A stretch of 16,256 bases of DNA from an uncultured Flavobacteriia bacterium (GTDB lineage: Bacteria > Bacteroidota > Bacteroidia > Flavobacteriales_D > Crocinitomicaceae). Location of the stretch: the NCBI GenBank assembly GCA_903930085.1, contig CAIYXD010000043.1:1-16256 (forward strand), read 5' to 3'. Position numbers and translations under genes: made by a program. Position 1 is the stretch's first letter, and each line of letters opens with the position of its first letter. Under the pieces are notes generated by a model, which saw only the letters and a program-made list of their open reading frames with translations, made no database searches and was not told the origin of the DNA. Of the stretch, positions 1 through 7,228 are shown in pieces.

Positions 1-453
1 AGAACGCATTGGTCCTTTAACAGTAAAGGGCAAGAATCCAGAATTTGATTCAAAACTGACGTTTAATTTTGGGAATTCCTCGGTAAAAAACCGCATTTCT
101 CGCTGCACTAAACTTCCTTCGCCCACCAAGGTGTAATCGCCGTTGTGAGCGGCACAAATGCTGGTCAATAAGCGAACGCACAAACCACTTTCACCTGCAT
201 TTAAAGTTAATTTAGATGGAAAATCTTCCGTTCCTATAATTTCGATTGTTGTAGCGTCAATATTCGTAACCATTGCACCAAACTGCTGAATCGCGTCCAA
301 CATTTTTAACTCATCATTACTTTTTCCGCTAAAAAATATACGTGATTTCCCTTTCGCTAGTCCAGCGCACAAAAAAGCACGTTGGGAGTCGCTTTTGGAT
401 GGTGGAATCTGAATAACTCCTCTTCTTTTTGCTGGTTGAATATGCTGAATCAT
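1..453 (-). CDS. aroA: 3-phosphoshikimate 1-carboxyvinyltransferase (EPSP synthase), N-terminal part, runs off window
   Basis: EPSP synthase joins shikimate-3-phosphate and phosphoenolpyruvate, the penultimate step to chorismate, in the cytoplasm. The frame is open from an ATG at 453-451 to base 1, giving 151 codons of a family usually a little over 400 residues long, so about two thirds of the protein lies outside. Visible hallmarks are the substrate-binding segment PPSKSDSQRA, with Lys20, Ser21 and Arg25 matching the conserved Lys-Ser and Arg of the family, and NAGESGLCVR at residues 85-94, the variant of the NAGT segment seen in Bacteroidota enzymes. It lies 15 bases downstream of the DAHP synthase-chorismate mutase gene on the same strand, so the two probably form one aromatic-biosynthesis operon. 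No clear Shine-Dalgarno site precedes the start. Confidence 0.93.
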   Translation of the reverse strand, partial: MIQHIQPAKRRGVIQIPPSKSDSQRAFLCAGLAKGKSRIFFSGKSNDELKMLDAIQQFGAMVTNIDATTIEIIGTEDFPSKLTLNAGESGLCVRLLTSICAAHNGDYTLVGEGSLVQREMRFFTEEFPKLNVSFESNSGFLPFTVKGPMRS

Positions 454-468
454 TTTCTTGAGGCCGTA

Positions 469-1542
469 TTATGTATTTTTGGGATTCATCACTTTTGTCT
501 GGTGGCGAATAGATTCTTGGTGGATTGCATCCATTATTTTCCGGACAAATTGCTGCGTTAATTCGTAATCTTCGCTTGAAATAAGCCTTTTAGAAATTAC
601 TTTTTCCCAATGCTCTTGTTGTAAAATAGTGATTTTTTGTTCCCGTTTGAAATTCCCGACCTCCTCACTTATTTTCATTCTTGCAGAAAGAATATCGAAC
701 AAGCGATCGTCCAAAACACCAATTTTTTCCCGCATTTCTAATAATTGTTCACCATGACTTGAAGCGATTGAGGGAGACCTCAAAATCAATCCACCCATTA
801 ACTCACTTAAAACCAATGGTGTAATTTGCTGAAAAGAATCTGACCAAGCATTATCTGGATCTGGATGCGATTCAATCATCAAACCATCAAAATTTAAATC
901 CATCGCTTTCTGCGCAACTTCCGCCAGCAAATCTCTTCTTCCAGAAATATGACTCGGATCACAGATTATTGGAATATGCGGCAACCTTTCTTTCAAGGCA
1001 ATTGGAATTTCCCAACTTGGCACGTTGCGGTACTTTGGGTGCTTATAAAACGAAAAACCTCTGTGAATTGCAACTAAATCTGTCAAACCAGCTTGCTCCA
1101 AACGTTCAAACGCACCTAACCACAATTCCAAATCGGGATTAACAGGGTTTTTCACCATTACGGGAATAGCAACACCTTTTAAAACATCTGCAATTTCTTG
1201 CACAGCAAATGGATTAACTGTTGTTCGTGCGCCAATCCAAAGCACATCCACTCCAGCTTTAAGCGCAGCTTCCACATGCTGACGATTTGCAATTTCAACC
1301 GATGTAGGCAAACCTACTGATTTTCCGGCAGCAACAAACCAAGGTAAGGCTTCTTGTCCTACCCCTTCAAATGAATTTGGCCGCGTCCGTGGTTTCCAAA
1401 TTCCAGCGCGCAATAAATTTGCAGAAGTATGTTTTGCAATTTGCTGCACAACGTCATTGACTTGCTCTTCCGTTTCTGCACTGCATGGTCCCGCAATCAA
1501 AAAAGGACGATCTATATCTTTTATTGCTTTTTTTAAATTCAA
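469..1542 (-). CDS. Bifunctional DAHP synthase (KDOPS-like, type I beta) / chorismate mutase
   Basis: The 357-residue fusion carries the first enzyme of the shikimate pathway (PEP plus erythrose-4-phosphate to DAHP) followed by an AroQ-type chorismate mutase. The DAHP synthase part occupies about residues 5-250, with GPCS at 18-21, KPRT at 50-53, IGART near 104, VKNP near 130 and CDPSH near 194, all typical PEP/metal-site motifs of the class. The helical mutase part spans about 262-345, beginning with LLEMREKIGVLDDRL and containing the conserved arginine/lysine pattern. In Bacteroidota this fusion usually feeds prephenate synthesis, and the mutase domain commonly acts as the feedback-sensing part. 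The predicted start is TTG (1542-1540); there is no in-frame ATG between it and the upstream TAA at 1563-1561. aroA follows 15 bases downstream. Confidence 0.95.
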   Translation of the reverse strand: MNLKKAIKDIDRPFLIAGPCSAETEEQVNDVVQQIAKHTSANLLRAGIWKPRTRPNSFEGVGQEALPWFVAAGKSVGLPTSVEIANRQHVEAALKAGVDVLWIGARTTVNPFAVQEIADVLKGVAIPVMVKNPVNPDLELWLGAFERLEQAGLTDLVAIHRGFSFYKHPKYRNVPSWEIPIALKERLPHIPIICDPSHISGRRDLLAEVAQKAMDLNFDGLMIESHPDPDNAWSDSFQQITPLVLSELMGGLILRSPSIASSHGEQLLEMREKIGVLDDRLFDILSARMKISEEVGNFKREQKITILQQEHWEKVISKRLISSEDYELTQQFVRKIMDAIHQESIRHQTKVMNPKNT

Positions 1543-1571
1543 AATAAACGCTTTAGTGAATTAACACTTCA

Positions 1572-1579
1572 TAAAAGTA
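1572..1579 (-). promoter_or_regulatory. Possible -7 promoter box for the DAHP synthase-aroA operon
   Basis: Read on the minus strand this is TACTTTTA, a 7 of 8 match to the Bacteroidota -7 consensus TAnnTTTG, about 30 bases before the TTG start. No convincing -33 TTTG is visible, so this is a weak call in AT-rich sequence. Confidence 0.25.
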
Positions 1580-1788
1580 CATTGTTCTGAACTTCTTTCC
1601 ATATTTATTGTGTAAAAAGGATTATTTCTGAACATTAAACACTAAACACATCCTAATTTTTCAAAAAAGCAGTTTTACAATTGTAAAAATGACTTAACAA
1701 GTCAAATAGTTTACCAAGTTCAACTAACGAACTCATTTATTTCATTAAATTTAAACTCGTTTTTAATAGTAAACTAATTAAAAAAGAA

Positions 1789-3990
1789 ATGCTCAATAAG
1801 GCGATTCTACTCGCAGCCAGTTTTTATATCGTTTTGGTATTTACGCCCAATGTAAATGCTCAAACAGATCATTGGGAAACGGTTGTCTACGATAATAGCG
1901 TCTGGAAATATATTGTTCCAAATGCTAGCACATCACAAAACTGGATACAGCCATCCTTCAATGCAGCTGCTTGGAGTTCTGGACAAGGAGGATTTGGATT
2001 TGGAGATGGCGACGATAATACCTCAATTCCATCTAATTCAATTTCTGTTTACCATCGAATATCCTTCACTATTTTAGATATATCGCTAATAACCAAAGCA
2101 ATATTAAACATGGACTATGACGATGGTTTCGTTGCCTATTTGAATGGTGTTGAGATTGTACGAAATGGTATTGTTTCTGCTGGGCAACCAACTTATAACC
2201 AAACGGCATCCTCATCGCATGAAGCAGCACTTTACCAAGGAAATTATCCAGAGCAATTTGAATTTTCACAAAGCCAATTTTCTGGGATTTTACTCAACGG
2301 AACCAACGTATTGTGTATAGAAACGCATAATCAAAGTGCATCATCTTCTGATTTTACATCGAGGGCTTTTTTCAGTATTGGAATTGTGAATTCCACCAAT
2401 AATTATGGCCAAATACCATCTTGGTTTGTTCCACCTTTTGAATTTGTAACATCGAATTTACCTATTGTACTTCTAAATACAGAAGGAGTAGCAATTCCGG
2501 ATGAACCAAAAATAGATGGCATAATGGGTATAATTGACAATGGCCCTGGAATTGTAAATAATGTAAACGATTCCTTTAATGCGTTTTATGGTCAAATTGC
2601 AATTGAAAGACGGGGTTCCTCTTCCAATTCTTTTCCAATGAAATCATATGGAATAGAAACGCGCGGACCGAATCCTTCTCTCAATTATAATGCTTCAATA
2701 TTTGATTGGCCAGCGGATAATGATTGGATTTTATATGCTCCTTACACGGATAAATCTCTGATTAGAAATGTTCTGACATTCGAAATCGGGACACAAATGG
2801 GACATTACGCTCCAAGAACAAAATTATGTGAAGTAGTGCTGAATGGAGAATACATCGGAGTTTATGTTTTTATGGAACGAATAAAACAAAATCCCGGCAG
2901 AGTGAATGTGGATGAATTATTGCCAAGCGATCTTTCGGATAATGAATTGACCGGCGGCTATATCGTGAAAATTGACAAAACGACAGCCGGTGGAATAATC
3001 GCTTGGGATTCTCCGTTTGCTAGTGCTAATCCAGGAAATAGCACTATTTCTTATCAACTGCACGATCCTGAAATTACAGAAATGCAACCGGCTCAAATAC
3101 AATACATTGAAGACTTTATAACGGAATGGGAAACTGCTCTGGCCGGTCCTAATTTCGCTAACCCAATTTCCGGTTACAAAGCCTATATCGACGAGCAATC
3201 TTTTATCGATTTTATGTTGGTTAATGAAATTTCTAAAAATGTAGATGGCTATAGAATTTCTACCTTTTTGCACAAAAACCGACTGAGTGAAGGAGGAAAG
3301 TTAGTTGCAGGTCCATTATGGGATTTCAACTTAGGATGGGGAAACGCTAATTATTGTCAAGGAGGACAAACAACAGGCTGGGAGATCAATTTCAACACTA
3401 TTTGCGGTGGTGGTTTAGATAATCCGTTTTGGTGGAATCGCCTTTTGGAAGATCCAAATTATGCAAATGCAGTGAAATGTCGGTGGTTAACACTGCGTGA
3501 AACTATTCTGAGCGATGCCGTTCTAACAAATTACATTGATAGTTTAGCAGCTGTTTTAACCGTTCCTGCAAGTCGAAACTATACCAAATGGCCTATTTTA
3601 GGAACCTACGTTTGGCCAAATAATTTTGTTGGAAATACCTACCAAGAAGAGATTGATTACCTGAAAAGTTGGATGCAAAGTCGTTTAATTTGGATGGATC
3701 AAAACATGTTTGGAACCTGCGACAATCTCAACTTGGAGGAAAATCAAAAAATAGCTCCCATCGTTTTTCCGAATCCGAGTGATGGAAAAATCTCCATCCA
3801 AACAGCAATGCATCTTGAAAATGTAACGCTCAAATTATTTACGGTTGAAGGGATTTTGCAGTACGAACAAAAATTTGACCAGCTGAAAGAAGAGAATTTA
3901 GATTTCAGTACCCTTTCAAAAGGATATTATTTACTTACTATTAATCAAACCGACGGCAATTATCAAACCATTAAAATAATACTAAGATGA
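1789..3990 (+). CDS. Secreted CotH-like protein kinase with T9SS type A sorting domain
   Basis: This 733-residue protein has an N-terminal signal peptide (residues 1-24, ending VNA before Gln25). A beta-rich region at about 30-200 contains DDGFVAYLNGVEIVRNG, typical of jelly-roll modules in secreted Bacteroidota proteins. The CotH kinase-like domain spans about 225-640: FPMKSYGIETRG (282-293), DWILYAPYTDKSLIRN (312-327), GVYVFMERI (357-365), GGYIVKIDK (389-397) and GPLWDFNLGWGN (508-519), where Asp512 is the likely metal-binding residue. The C-terminus from VFPNPSDGK (659) to ILR is a T9SS sorting domain, so the mature protein should be exported and possibly anchored on the surface. CotH of spore formers phosphorylates coat proteins; the substrate here is unknown. 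Its stop overlaps the next start by 4 bases (ATGA), which suggests translational coupling. Confidence 0.9.
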   Translation: MLNKAILLAASFYIVLVFTPNVNAQTDHWETVVYDNSVWKYIVPNASTSQNWIQPSFNAAAWSSGQGGFGFGDGDDNTSIPSNSISVYHRISFTILDISLITKAILNMDYDDGFVAYLNGVEIVRNGIVSAGQPTYNQTASSSHEAALYQGNYPEQFEFSQSQFSGILLNGTNVLCIETHNQSASSSDFTSRAFFSIGIVNSTNNYGQIPSWFVPPFEFVTSNLPIVLLNTEGVAIPDEPKIDGIMGIIDNGPGIVNNVNDSFNAFYGQIAIERRGSSSNSFPMKSYGIETRGPNPSLNYNASIFDWPADNDWILYAPYTDKSLIRNVLTFEIGTQMGHYAPRTKLCEVVLNGEYIGVYVFMERIKQNPGRVNVDELLPSDLSDNELTGGYIVKIDKTTAGGIIAWDSPFASANPGNSTISYQLHDPEITEMQPAQIQYIEDFITEWETALAGPNFANPISGYKAYIDEQSFIDFMLVNEISKNVDGYRISTFLHKNRLSEGGKLVAGPLWDFNLGWGNANYCQGGQTTGWEINFNTICGGGLDNPFWWNRLLEDPNYANAVKCRWLTLRETILSDAVLTNYIDSLAAVLTVPASRNYTKWPILGTYVWPNNFVGNTYQEEIDYLKSWMQSRLIWMDQNMFGTCDNLNLEENQKIAPIVFPNPSDGKISIQTAMHLENVTLKLFTVEGILQYEQKFDQLKEENLDFSTLSKGYYLLTINQTDGNYQTIKIILR

Positions 3991-4748
3991 AATCAATTTT
4001 AAAAAAAGCACTGCTTGGAATCGCTATTGTTGCAGTATTTAACCAATGTAAAAAAGTGGAAGGACCAGGTGGAACATCTGCAATTCGTGGCGCATTGGTC
4101 GGTGTTAATTTCACAAGTGGAGAATCGGAAATTATTGAAATCACAGTAAAAAGTGGCAGCGATTTAGAACATGGCGATTATTGGCTGTTCAATAGTCCAT
4201 CCGGAGGAAACCTATATTATGTATGGTATAAAAATCAAAACTGGGTAAGCAATGGCAATCCATTTTTACAAGGAAGAACGGGAATATCCGTTGATTTTAA
4301 CTACAGCGATTCCAACACGGAAATTGCCAATAAAACGGCAGAAGCAATTTCACTTGCGTTACAGGGGGAATATACCATGAGTTTAAACCAGGATATTATT
4401 TCACTTACAAGTACATCGCACAGCGCAATTACGGATGCGGATAATGGAACAACGAACTTCAATGTTGATATTTCCAACCAAGGGAAACCGGATATAACTG
4501 GCACAGAAACAGCAATTGCAGACGAGCGTGTTTTCTTAATTTATGGAGAAGGAACTACCTTTAACGAAACTGTTCGTACTGGAGCTAATGGCATTTTCAC
4601 GTTTGAAGGACTTCAAGTTGGCAAGTACAAAGTTTATGCGTTAACTGAAAATCAGGTTACCGGAGAAAAAACGCCAGTTTATTTGTCCGTTGAAATTTCT
4701 AAAAATGGCACAATTACAGAAATAGGTCAATTAACCATCAGTCATTAA
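3987..4748 (+). CDS. Predicted lipoprotein with C-terminal carboxypeptidase-regulatory-like domain, CotH operon partner
   Basis: The 253-residue product starts with a lipoprotein signal, a hydrophobic segment at 8-18 then FNQ|CKK with the lipidated cysteine at 21, so it is probably anchored in the outer membrane. Residues about 45-165 resemble a small module I recall from various phage and bacterial surface proteins: YYVWYKNQN, then PFLQGRTGISVDF, then a helix TEIANKTAEAISLAL, then strands ending with ITDADNGTTNF. Residues about 178-250 (ERVFLIYGEGTTF, GIFTFEGLQVGKYKVYAL) look like a small beta-sandwich of the carboxypeptidase-regulatory or Cna-B type. Function unknown. It overlaps the CotH gene by 4 bases and the next gene by 1, so it is almost certainly made together with both. 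It may be a partner, substrate or membrane tether for the kinase; that is inference from context. Confidence 0.8.
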   Translation: MKSILKKALLGIAIVAVFNQCKKVEGPGGTSAIRGALVGVNFTSGESEIIEITVKSGSDLEHGDYWLFNSPSGGNLYYVWYKNQNWVSNGNPFLQGRTGISVDFNYSDSNTEIANKTAEAISLALQGEYTMSLNQDIISLTSTSHSAITDADNGTTNFNVDISNQGKPDITGTETAIADERVFLIYGEGTTFNETVRTGANGIFTFEGLQVGKYKVYALTENQVTGEKTPVYLSVEISKNGTITEIGQLTISH

Positions 4749-5473
4749 TGAAAATCTATATAACACTACTGATTATCGTTTTTCAGTATTTCGTTTCTTT
4801 TTCGCAATCGTCACAATTGTGCAATCGGACAGCAATCGAAGGAGAATTGGATTGCACAAAAAAACTAAACGTGTTGTTTGGACTTCAATCCCGTTGGAAC
4901 TTGAGTGCAACTAGTTTCGATAAATTGCTGTTTAAAATAGAACCAAGCTATACGATCAATAAATCAATTGAAATTAATGCAGCGTATCGAAATAGCGCAT
5001 GGAAAAATTCAGATTTTTTATTGGATGAAAAGAGAACAACTTTTGGTAATCGGTTCTCGCTTGGTTTGCGCATAAACTCTTCCAAGTTTAAAAAAATGGA
5101 TTCTTATTTTAGATTGGTTTACCTATCGAGAATTCAATTTGAAGATTTTAAATTTAAACGCGATCAATGGTATTGGCGCAACCGAATTACCGTGAAAGCA
5201 AAAATTAAAAACAATCTAATAAAGCCCTATTTTAGTATTGAATCGTTGTACAGAAAAAATCAATTTCACTACTTAATAGACAATGAATTCGTCACAGAAG
5301 GAATGGTGAACGAAATTCGGTATATGCTAGGAACGGAATTGAATTTAAACAAGAGAAATACGATGGATGTTGGCTTGATGTTAAGAGACTACCAAACAAA
5401 TAAAGCGACTAATTTTGTGCTAAACATTACATATAGGCATGATTTTACGCAAAATAAAAAGCGCAAAAATTAG
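4748..5473 (+). CDS. DUF2490-like outer-membrane beta-barrel protein
   Basis: The 241-residue protein has a signal peptide (MKIYITLLIIVFQYFVSFSQ, cleavage near residue 20). The rest is alternating beta strands with aromatic girdle residues and a final strand NFVLNITYRHDF, typical of small outer-membrane barrels. The pattern of SRWNL, FKIEPSYTINKSIEINAAYRNS, NRFSLGLRI, WYWRNRITVKAKI and PYFSIESLY is what I associate with DUF2490; that assignment is from memory. The start codon overlaps the previous stop (TAATG, 1 base), making it the third cistron of the CotH unit. It ends only 4 bases from the convergent tsaB stop. A role as the outer-membrane component used by the kinase or lipoprotein is inference only. 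Confidence 0.75.
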   Translation: MKIYITLLIIVFQYFVSFSQSSQLCNRTAIEGELDCTKKLNVLFGLQSRWNLSATSFDKLLFKIEPSYTINKSIEINAAYRNSAWKNSDFLLDEKRTTFGNRFSLGLRINSSKFKKMDSYFRLVYLSRIQFEDFKFKRDQWYWRNRITVKAKIKNNLIKPYFSIESLYRKNQFHYLIDNEFVTEGMVNEIRYMLGTELNLNKRNTMDVGLMLRDYQTNKATNFVLNITYRHDFTQNKKRKN

Positions 5474-5488
5474 AAAACTACTTTTGCG
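5462..5488 (-). terminator. Hairpin between convergent genes, probable terminator of the RR-tsaB unit
   Basis: CGCAAAA (5462-5468) pairs with TTTTGCG (5482-5488), and the inner TAG (5471-5473) pairs with CTA (5478-5480) around an AAAA loop with a small internal bulge. On the minus strand it is followed by the T-rich stretch CTTTTTATTTT, fitting an intrinsic terminator for tsaB transcripts. An alternative outer stem uses ACGCAAAA at 5447-5454. The plus-strand exit has no T-tract. Confidence 0.5.
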
Positions 5489-6140
5489 TGCTGACGAAAT
5501 CCTTCAAATAAAAAGGTTCGAAATAGGCAACATCTTCTAGTTCGTTCGACAAGAATTTTTTATACGCAGTTTCTATTTGACCTATTGCCGAAGCACGAAT
5601 GGAAGTATCAAACAAACACTTGCGACTATCCCAAATCGAACTTAATTTTTCGGCACCATCGCCAAAATAGACGAATGGTTCAAATTCAGCGTAAGAATTT
5701 TCATCCATAATATCTGCGGAAATTGGTTTTAGCAAAGTCAAATCACTGGAATAAATCCCGCAATATACTTCCATTCTTCTTGCGTCAATCAGCGGGCACA
5801 ACGTTTGTTCCGGATATTTTTTCTGAGCAATTTTTGCCATGGACACTAACGCATCGACAGAAATTAAGGGAATATCCAACGCGAAACACAAACCTTTAGC
5901 AGTAGAAACTCCAATGCGCAGTCCAGTATAGGATCCAGGACCTGAAGCAACGGAAACGCCATGTAGATTCTGCAAGGTAATTCCTGCTTCCTTTATGACT
6001 TCTTGAATGAAAATTGTGAGTTTCTCACTGTGTGAATATTCTTGAGTCGACTCTTCACGCAATGCAATCCGTTCACCATTACAGGACAATGCAACAGAAC
6101 AAACTTTCGTTGCAGTTTCCAAATGTAAGAGGTAAATCAT
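5478..6140 (-). CDS. tsaB: tRNA threonylcarbamoyladenosine biosynthesis protein TsaB
   Basis: TsaB is the scaffold partner of TsaD in making the universal t6A37 modification of ANN-decoding tRNAs, in the cytoplasm. The 220-residue length fits the family. Recognisable segments are the N-terminal LHLETATKVCSVAL (residues 5-18), the central SVASGPGSYTGLRIGVSTAKGL (an ASKHA-fold helix and loop), PLISVDALVSMA, and CPLIDARRMEVYCGIY. The start ATG overlaps the stop of the upstream response regulator by 4 bases, so the two genes are translationally coupled. The pairing of a signalling gene with an essential tRNA-modification gene is common co-directional packing and need not mean functional linkage. 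Confidence 0.95.
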   Translation of the reverse strand: MIYLLHLETATKVCSVALSCNGERIALREESTQEYSHSEKLTIFIQEVIKEAGITLQNLHGVSVASGPGSYTGLRIGVSTAKGLCFALDIPLISVDALVSMAKIAQKKYPEQTLCPLIDARRMEVYCGIYSSDLTLLKPISADIMDENSYAEFEPFVYFGDGAEKLSSIWDSRKCLFDTSIRASAIGQIETAYKKFLSNELEDVAYFEPFYLKDFVSTQK

Positions 6141-6826
6141 GGCAGTATATCCAATTTAAAGCCAATTCCGTGGATATTGGCAATTTGAATTCGCGGATCT
6201 TCTTTAAGGTACTTGCGCAATTTTGTAATGAAAACATCCAAACTGCGGCCTACAAAATAATCATCTTGTCCCCAAACTGCATTAAGAACGACATCTCTTG
6301 CTACAACCTGGTTGATGAATTTGCACAAAATCTTCAAAATCTGAGCCTCTTTCTTTGTCAATGTTTTTCTAAATTTAGGATGGACCAAAGTGTAATTTAA
6401 CGTGTCAAATAGATAATCTCCAAGTTTTATACTTGCTTCTTCGGTTGACTCTTGCACGATATTTACCCGTTTTAAAAGCGCGGCAATCCTTACTTGAAGT
6501 TCCTCACTGCTAAATGGTTTCGTCAAATAATCATCTCCACCAGCTTTGAATCCTTCCACCTTATCCTCTGTCATTGATTTTGCCGTCAAGAAGAGAATTG
6601 GAATTCCAACGTCTAATTTTCGGATATCTCTTGCGAGCGAAAAACCATCTTTTTTAGGCATCATTACATCAAAAATACACAAGTGAAATTTCTCCTCATT
6701 GAACCGTTTAAAACCCTCCGATCCATCAGCGCATAATGTAACGTGGTAACCATCTGCTTTAAGCTGATCCGAAATAATAAAGCCCAAACTCGTATCGTCT
6801 TCGACTAAAAGAATTTTTATTTTCAT
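6137..6826 (-). CDS. OmpR-family response regulator, RprY-like, no adjacent kinase
   Basis: The 229-residue regulator has a receiver domain (residues 1-120) with the acidic pair Glu9/Asp10-Asp11, phosphoacceptor Asp53 in IFDVMMP, Thr81 and Lys103 (TKPF), and a C-terminal winged helix (about 133-229) ending IQIANIHGIGFKLDILP. The output domain segment GRSLDVFITKLRKYLKEDP and the receiver sequence resemble RprY of Bacteroidota. RprX/RprY pairs are often separated in this phylum, and no sensor kinase lies beside it here. A weak -7 box (TATCTTTA, minus strand, 6850-6843) about 17 bases before the ATG would give a very short leader. A separate hairpin-terminated RNA unit lies just upstream. The output domain differs clearly from the two PhoB-type regulators later in the window. 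Confidence 0.92.
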   Translation of the reverse strand: MKIKILLVEDDTSLGFIISDQLKADGYHVTLCADGSEGFKRFNEEKFHLCIFDVMMPKKDGFSLARDIRKLDVGIPILFLTAKSMTEDKVEGFKAGGDDYLTKPFSSEELQVRIAALLKRVNIVQESTEEASIKLGDYLFDTLNYTLVHPKFRKTLTKKEAQILKILCKFINQVVARDVVLNAVWGQDDYFVGRSLDVFITKLRKYLKEDPRIQIANIHGIGFKLDILP

Positions 6827-6879
6827 GTGAAAAAATATGAGCTAAAGATAGAAAAATATTGAATGAGATAAATAATCAA

Positions 6880-6943
6880 AAAACAAAAGCTCTGAACGGG
6901 AGTCCAGAGCTTTTGTACACTAATCAACCTAACCTACTACTAC
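6880..6943 (-). ncRNA. Predicted short RNA or attenuated leader upstream of the RprY-like gene
   Basis: A perfect TAACTTTG -7 box lies immediately upstream, and initiation about 6 bases past it would start near 6942. The transcript would begin AGTAGTAGTAGGTTAGG and end in a 12-bp perfect hairpin and T-tract near 6880, about 60-65 nt in all. It contains no ATG and begins with in-frame TAG triplets, so it is not a peptide gene. The hairpin loop reads GACTCCCGTT. The regulator ATG is 54 bases beyond the end on the same strand, so this could be a free small RNA or a terminator-controlled leader. The boundaries are estimates. Confidence 0.5.
6883..6916 (-). terminator. Intrinsic terminator, 12-bp perfect stem
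   Basis: ACAAAAGCTCTG (6883-6894) is the exact reverse complement of CAGAGCTTTTGT (6905-6916), with a 10-nt loop. In the minus direction the stem runs straight into TTTTTGATT, a classic tail. No upstream protein gene on that strand ends here: the next gene to the right is on the plus strand. It must therefore end a short RNA or act as an attenuator. Confidence 0.8.
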
Positions 6944-6948
6944 TGCTG

Positions 6949-6956
6949 CAAAGTTA
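6949..6956 (-). promoter_or_regulatory. Bacteroidota -7 promoter box of the short RNA unit
   Basis: The minus strand reads TAACTTTG, 8 of 8 to TAnnTTTG, followed by CAGCAGTAG. No good -33 TTTG is present at the usual distance, so the promoter may depend on an activator or simply have a weak upstream element. Confidence 0.6.
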
Positions 6957-6984
6957 CATACAATTTATATGTTGCACCTATAAT

Positions 6985-7006
6985 TTAACAGAATATTAAT
7001 TGTTAA
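6985..7006. repeat. Inverted repeat TTAACA-N10-TGTTAA
   Basis: TTAACA at 6985-6990 and TGTTAA at 7001-7006 are exact reverse complements separated by 10 bases. It sits about 30-50 bases upstream of the short RNA's -7 box, where a regulator could bind. In sequence this AT-rich a chance occurrence is quite possible. Confidence 0.3.
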
Positions 7007-7051
7007 AAAAACGAAAAAAATGGTAAAAGAAACTTTTGTGTCTAATCTTGA

Positions 7052-7063
7052 AACATTGTGAAC
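7052..7063 (-). promoter_or_regulatory. Candidate operator, 12-base element shared with the TonB receptor upstream region
   Basis: The minus strand reads GTTCACAATGTT, identical to 7948-7959 on the plus strand. In both places AAGAT follows, after 2 extra bases here. It lies about 165 bases before the first PhoB-type regulator gene and about 96 bases upstream of the short-RNA promoter. Confidence 0.35.
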
Positions 7064-7228
7064 TTAAAACAAAAATCGAAATAGATTAATTCTGACTATT
7101 TTAGAAAGTAATCACTGCATACTTTAATGCGGTAAATAAAAAAATAGCTTTCCACAAATCCGATTTTCTATGTACATTTATAACATCCTACTACTTTAAA
7201 ATTTATTGGATAGTTTAAGACTGAAAAT

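Larger units (their letters stand above)
6827..7228. other. 402-bp divergent intergenic region between two response-regulator genes
   Basis: It contains a weak minus-strand -7 box at 6843-6850, the hairpin-terminated RNA unit at about 6880-6956, an inverted repeat at 6985-7006, a 12-base element at 7052-7063 repeated upstream of the TonB receptor, and a small 7-bp hairpin at 7114-7133 (ACTGCAT/ATGCGGT, one G-T pair). No coding sequence is convincing here. Confidence 0.7.

Noticed and set aside
6032..6400. Plus-strand open frame of 122 codons
   Set aside because: It is antisense to the tsaB and response-regulator genes, both of which have clear family motifs.
6941..6950. Triplet run (TAC/CTG-like) as a microsatellite
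   Set aside because: Only about three to four units; better explained as the start of the predicted short RNA.
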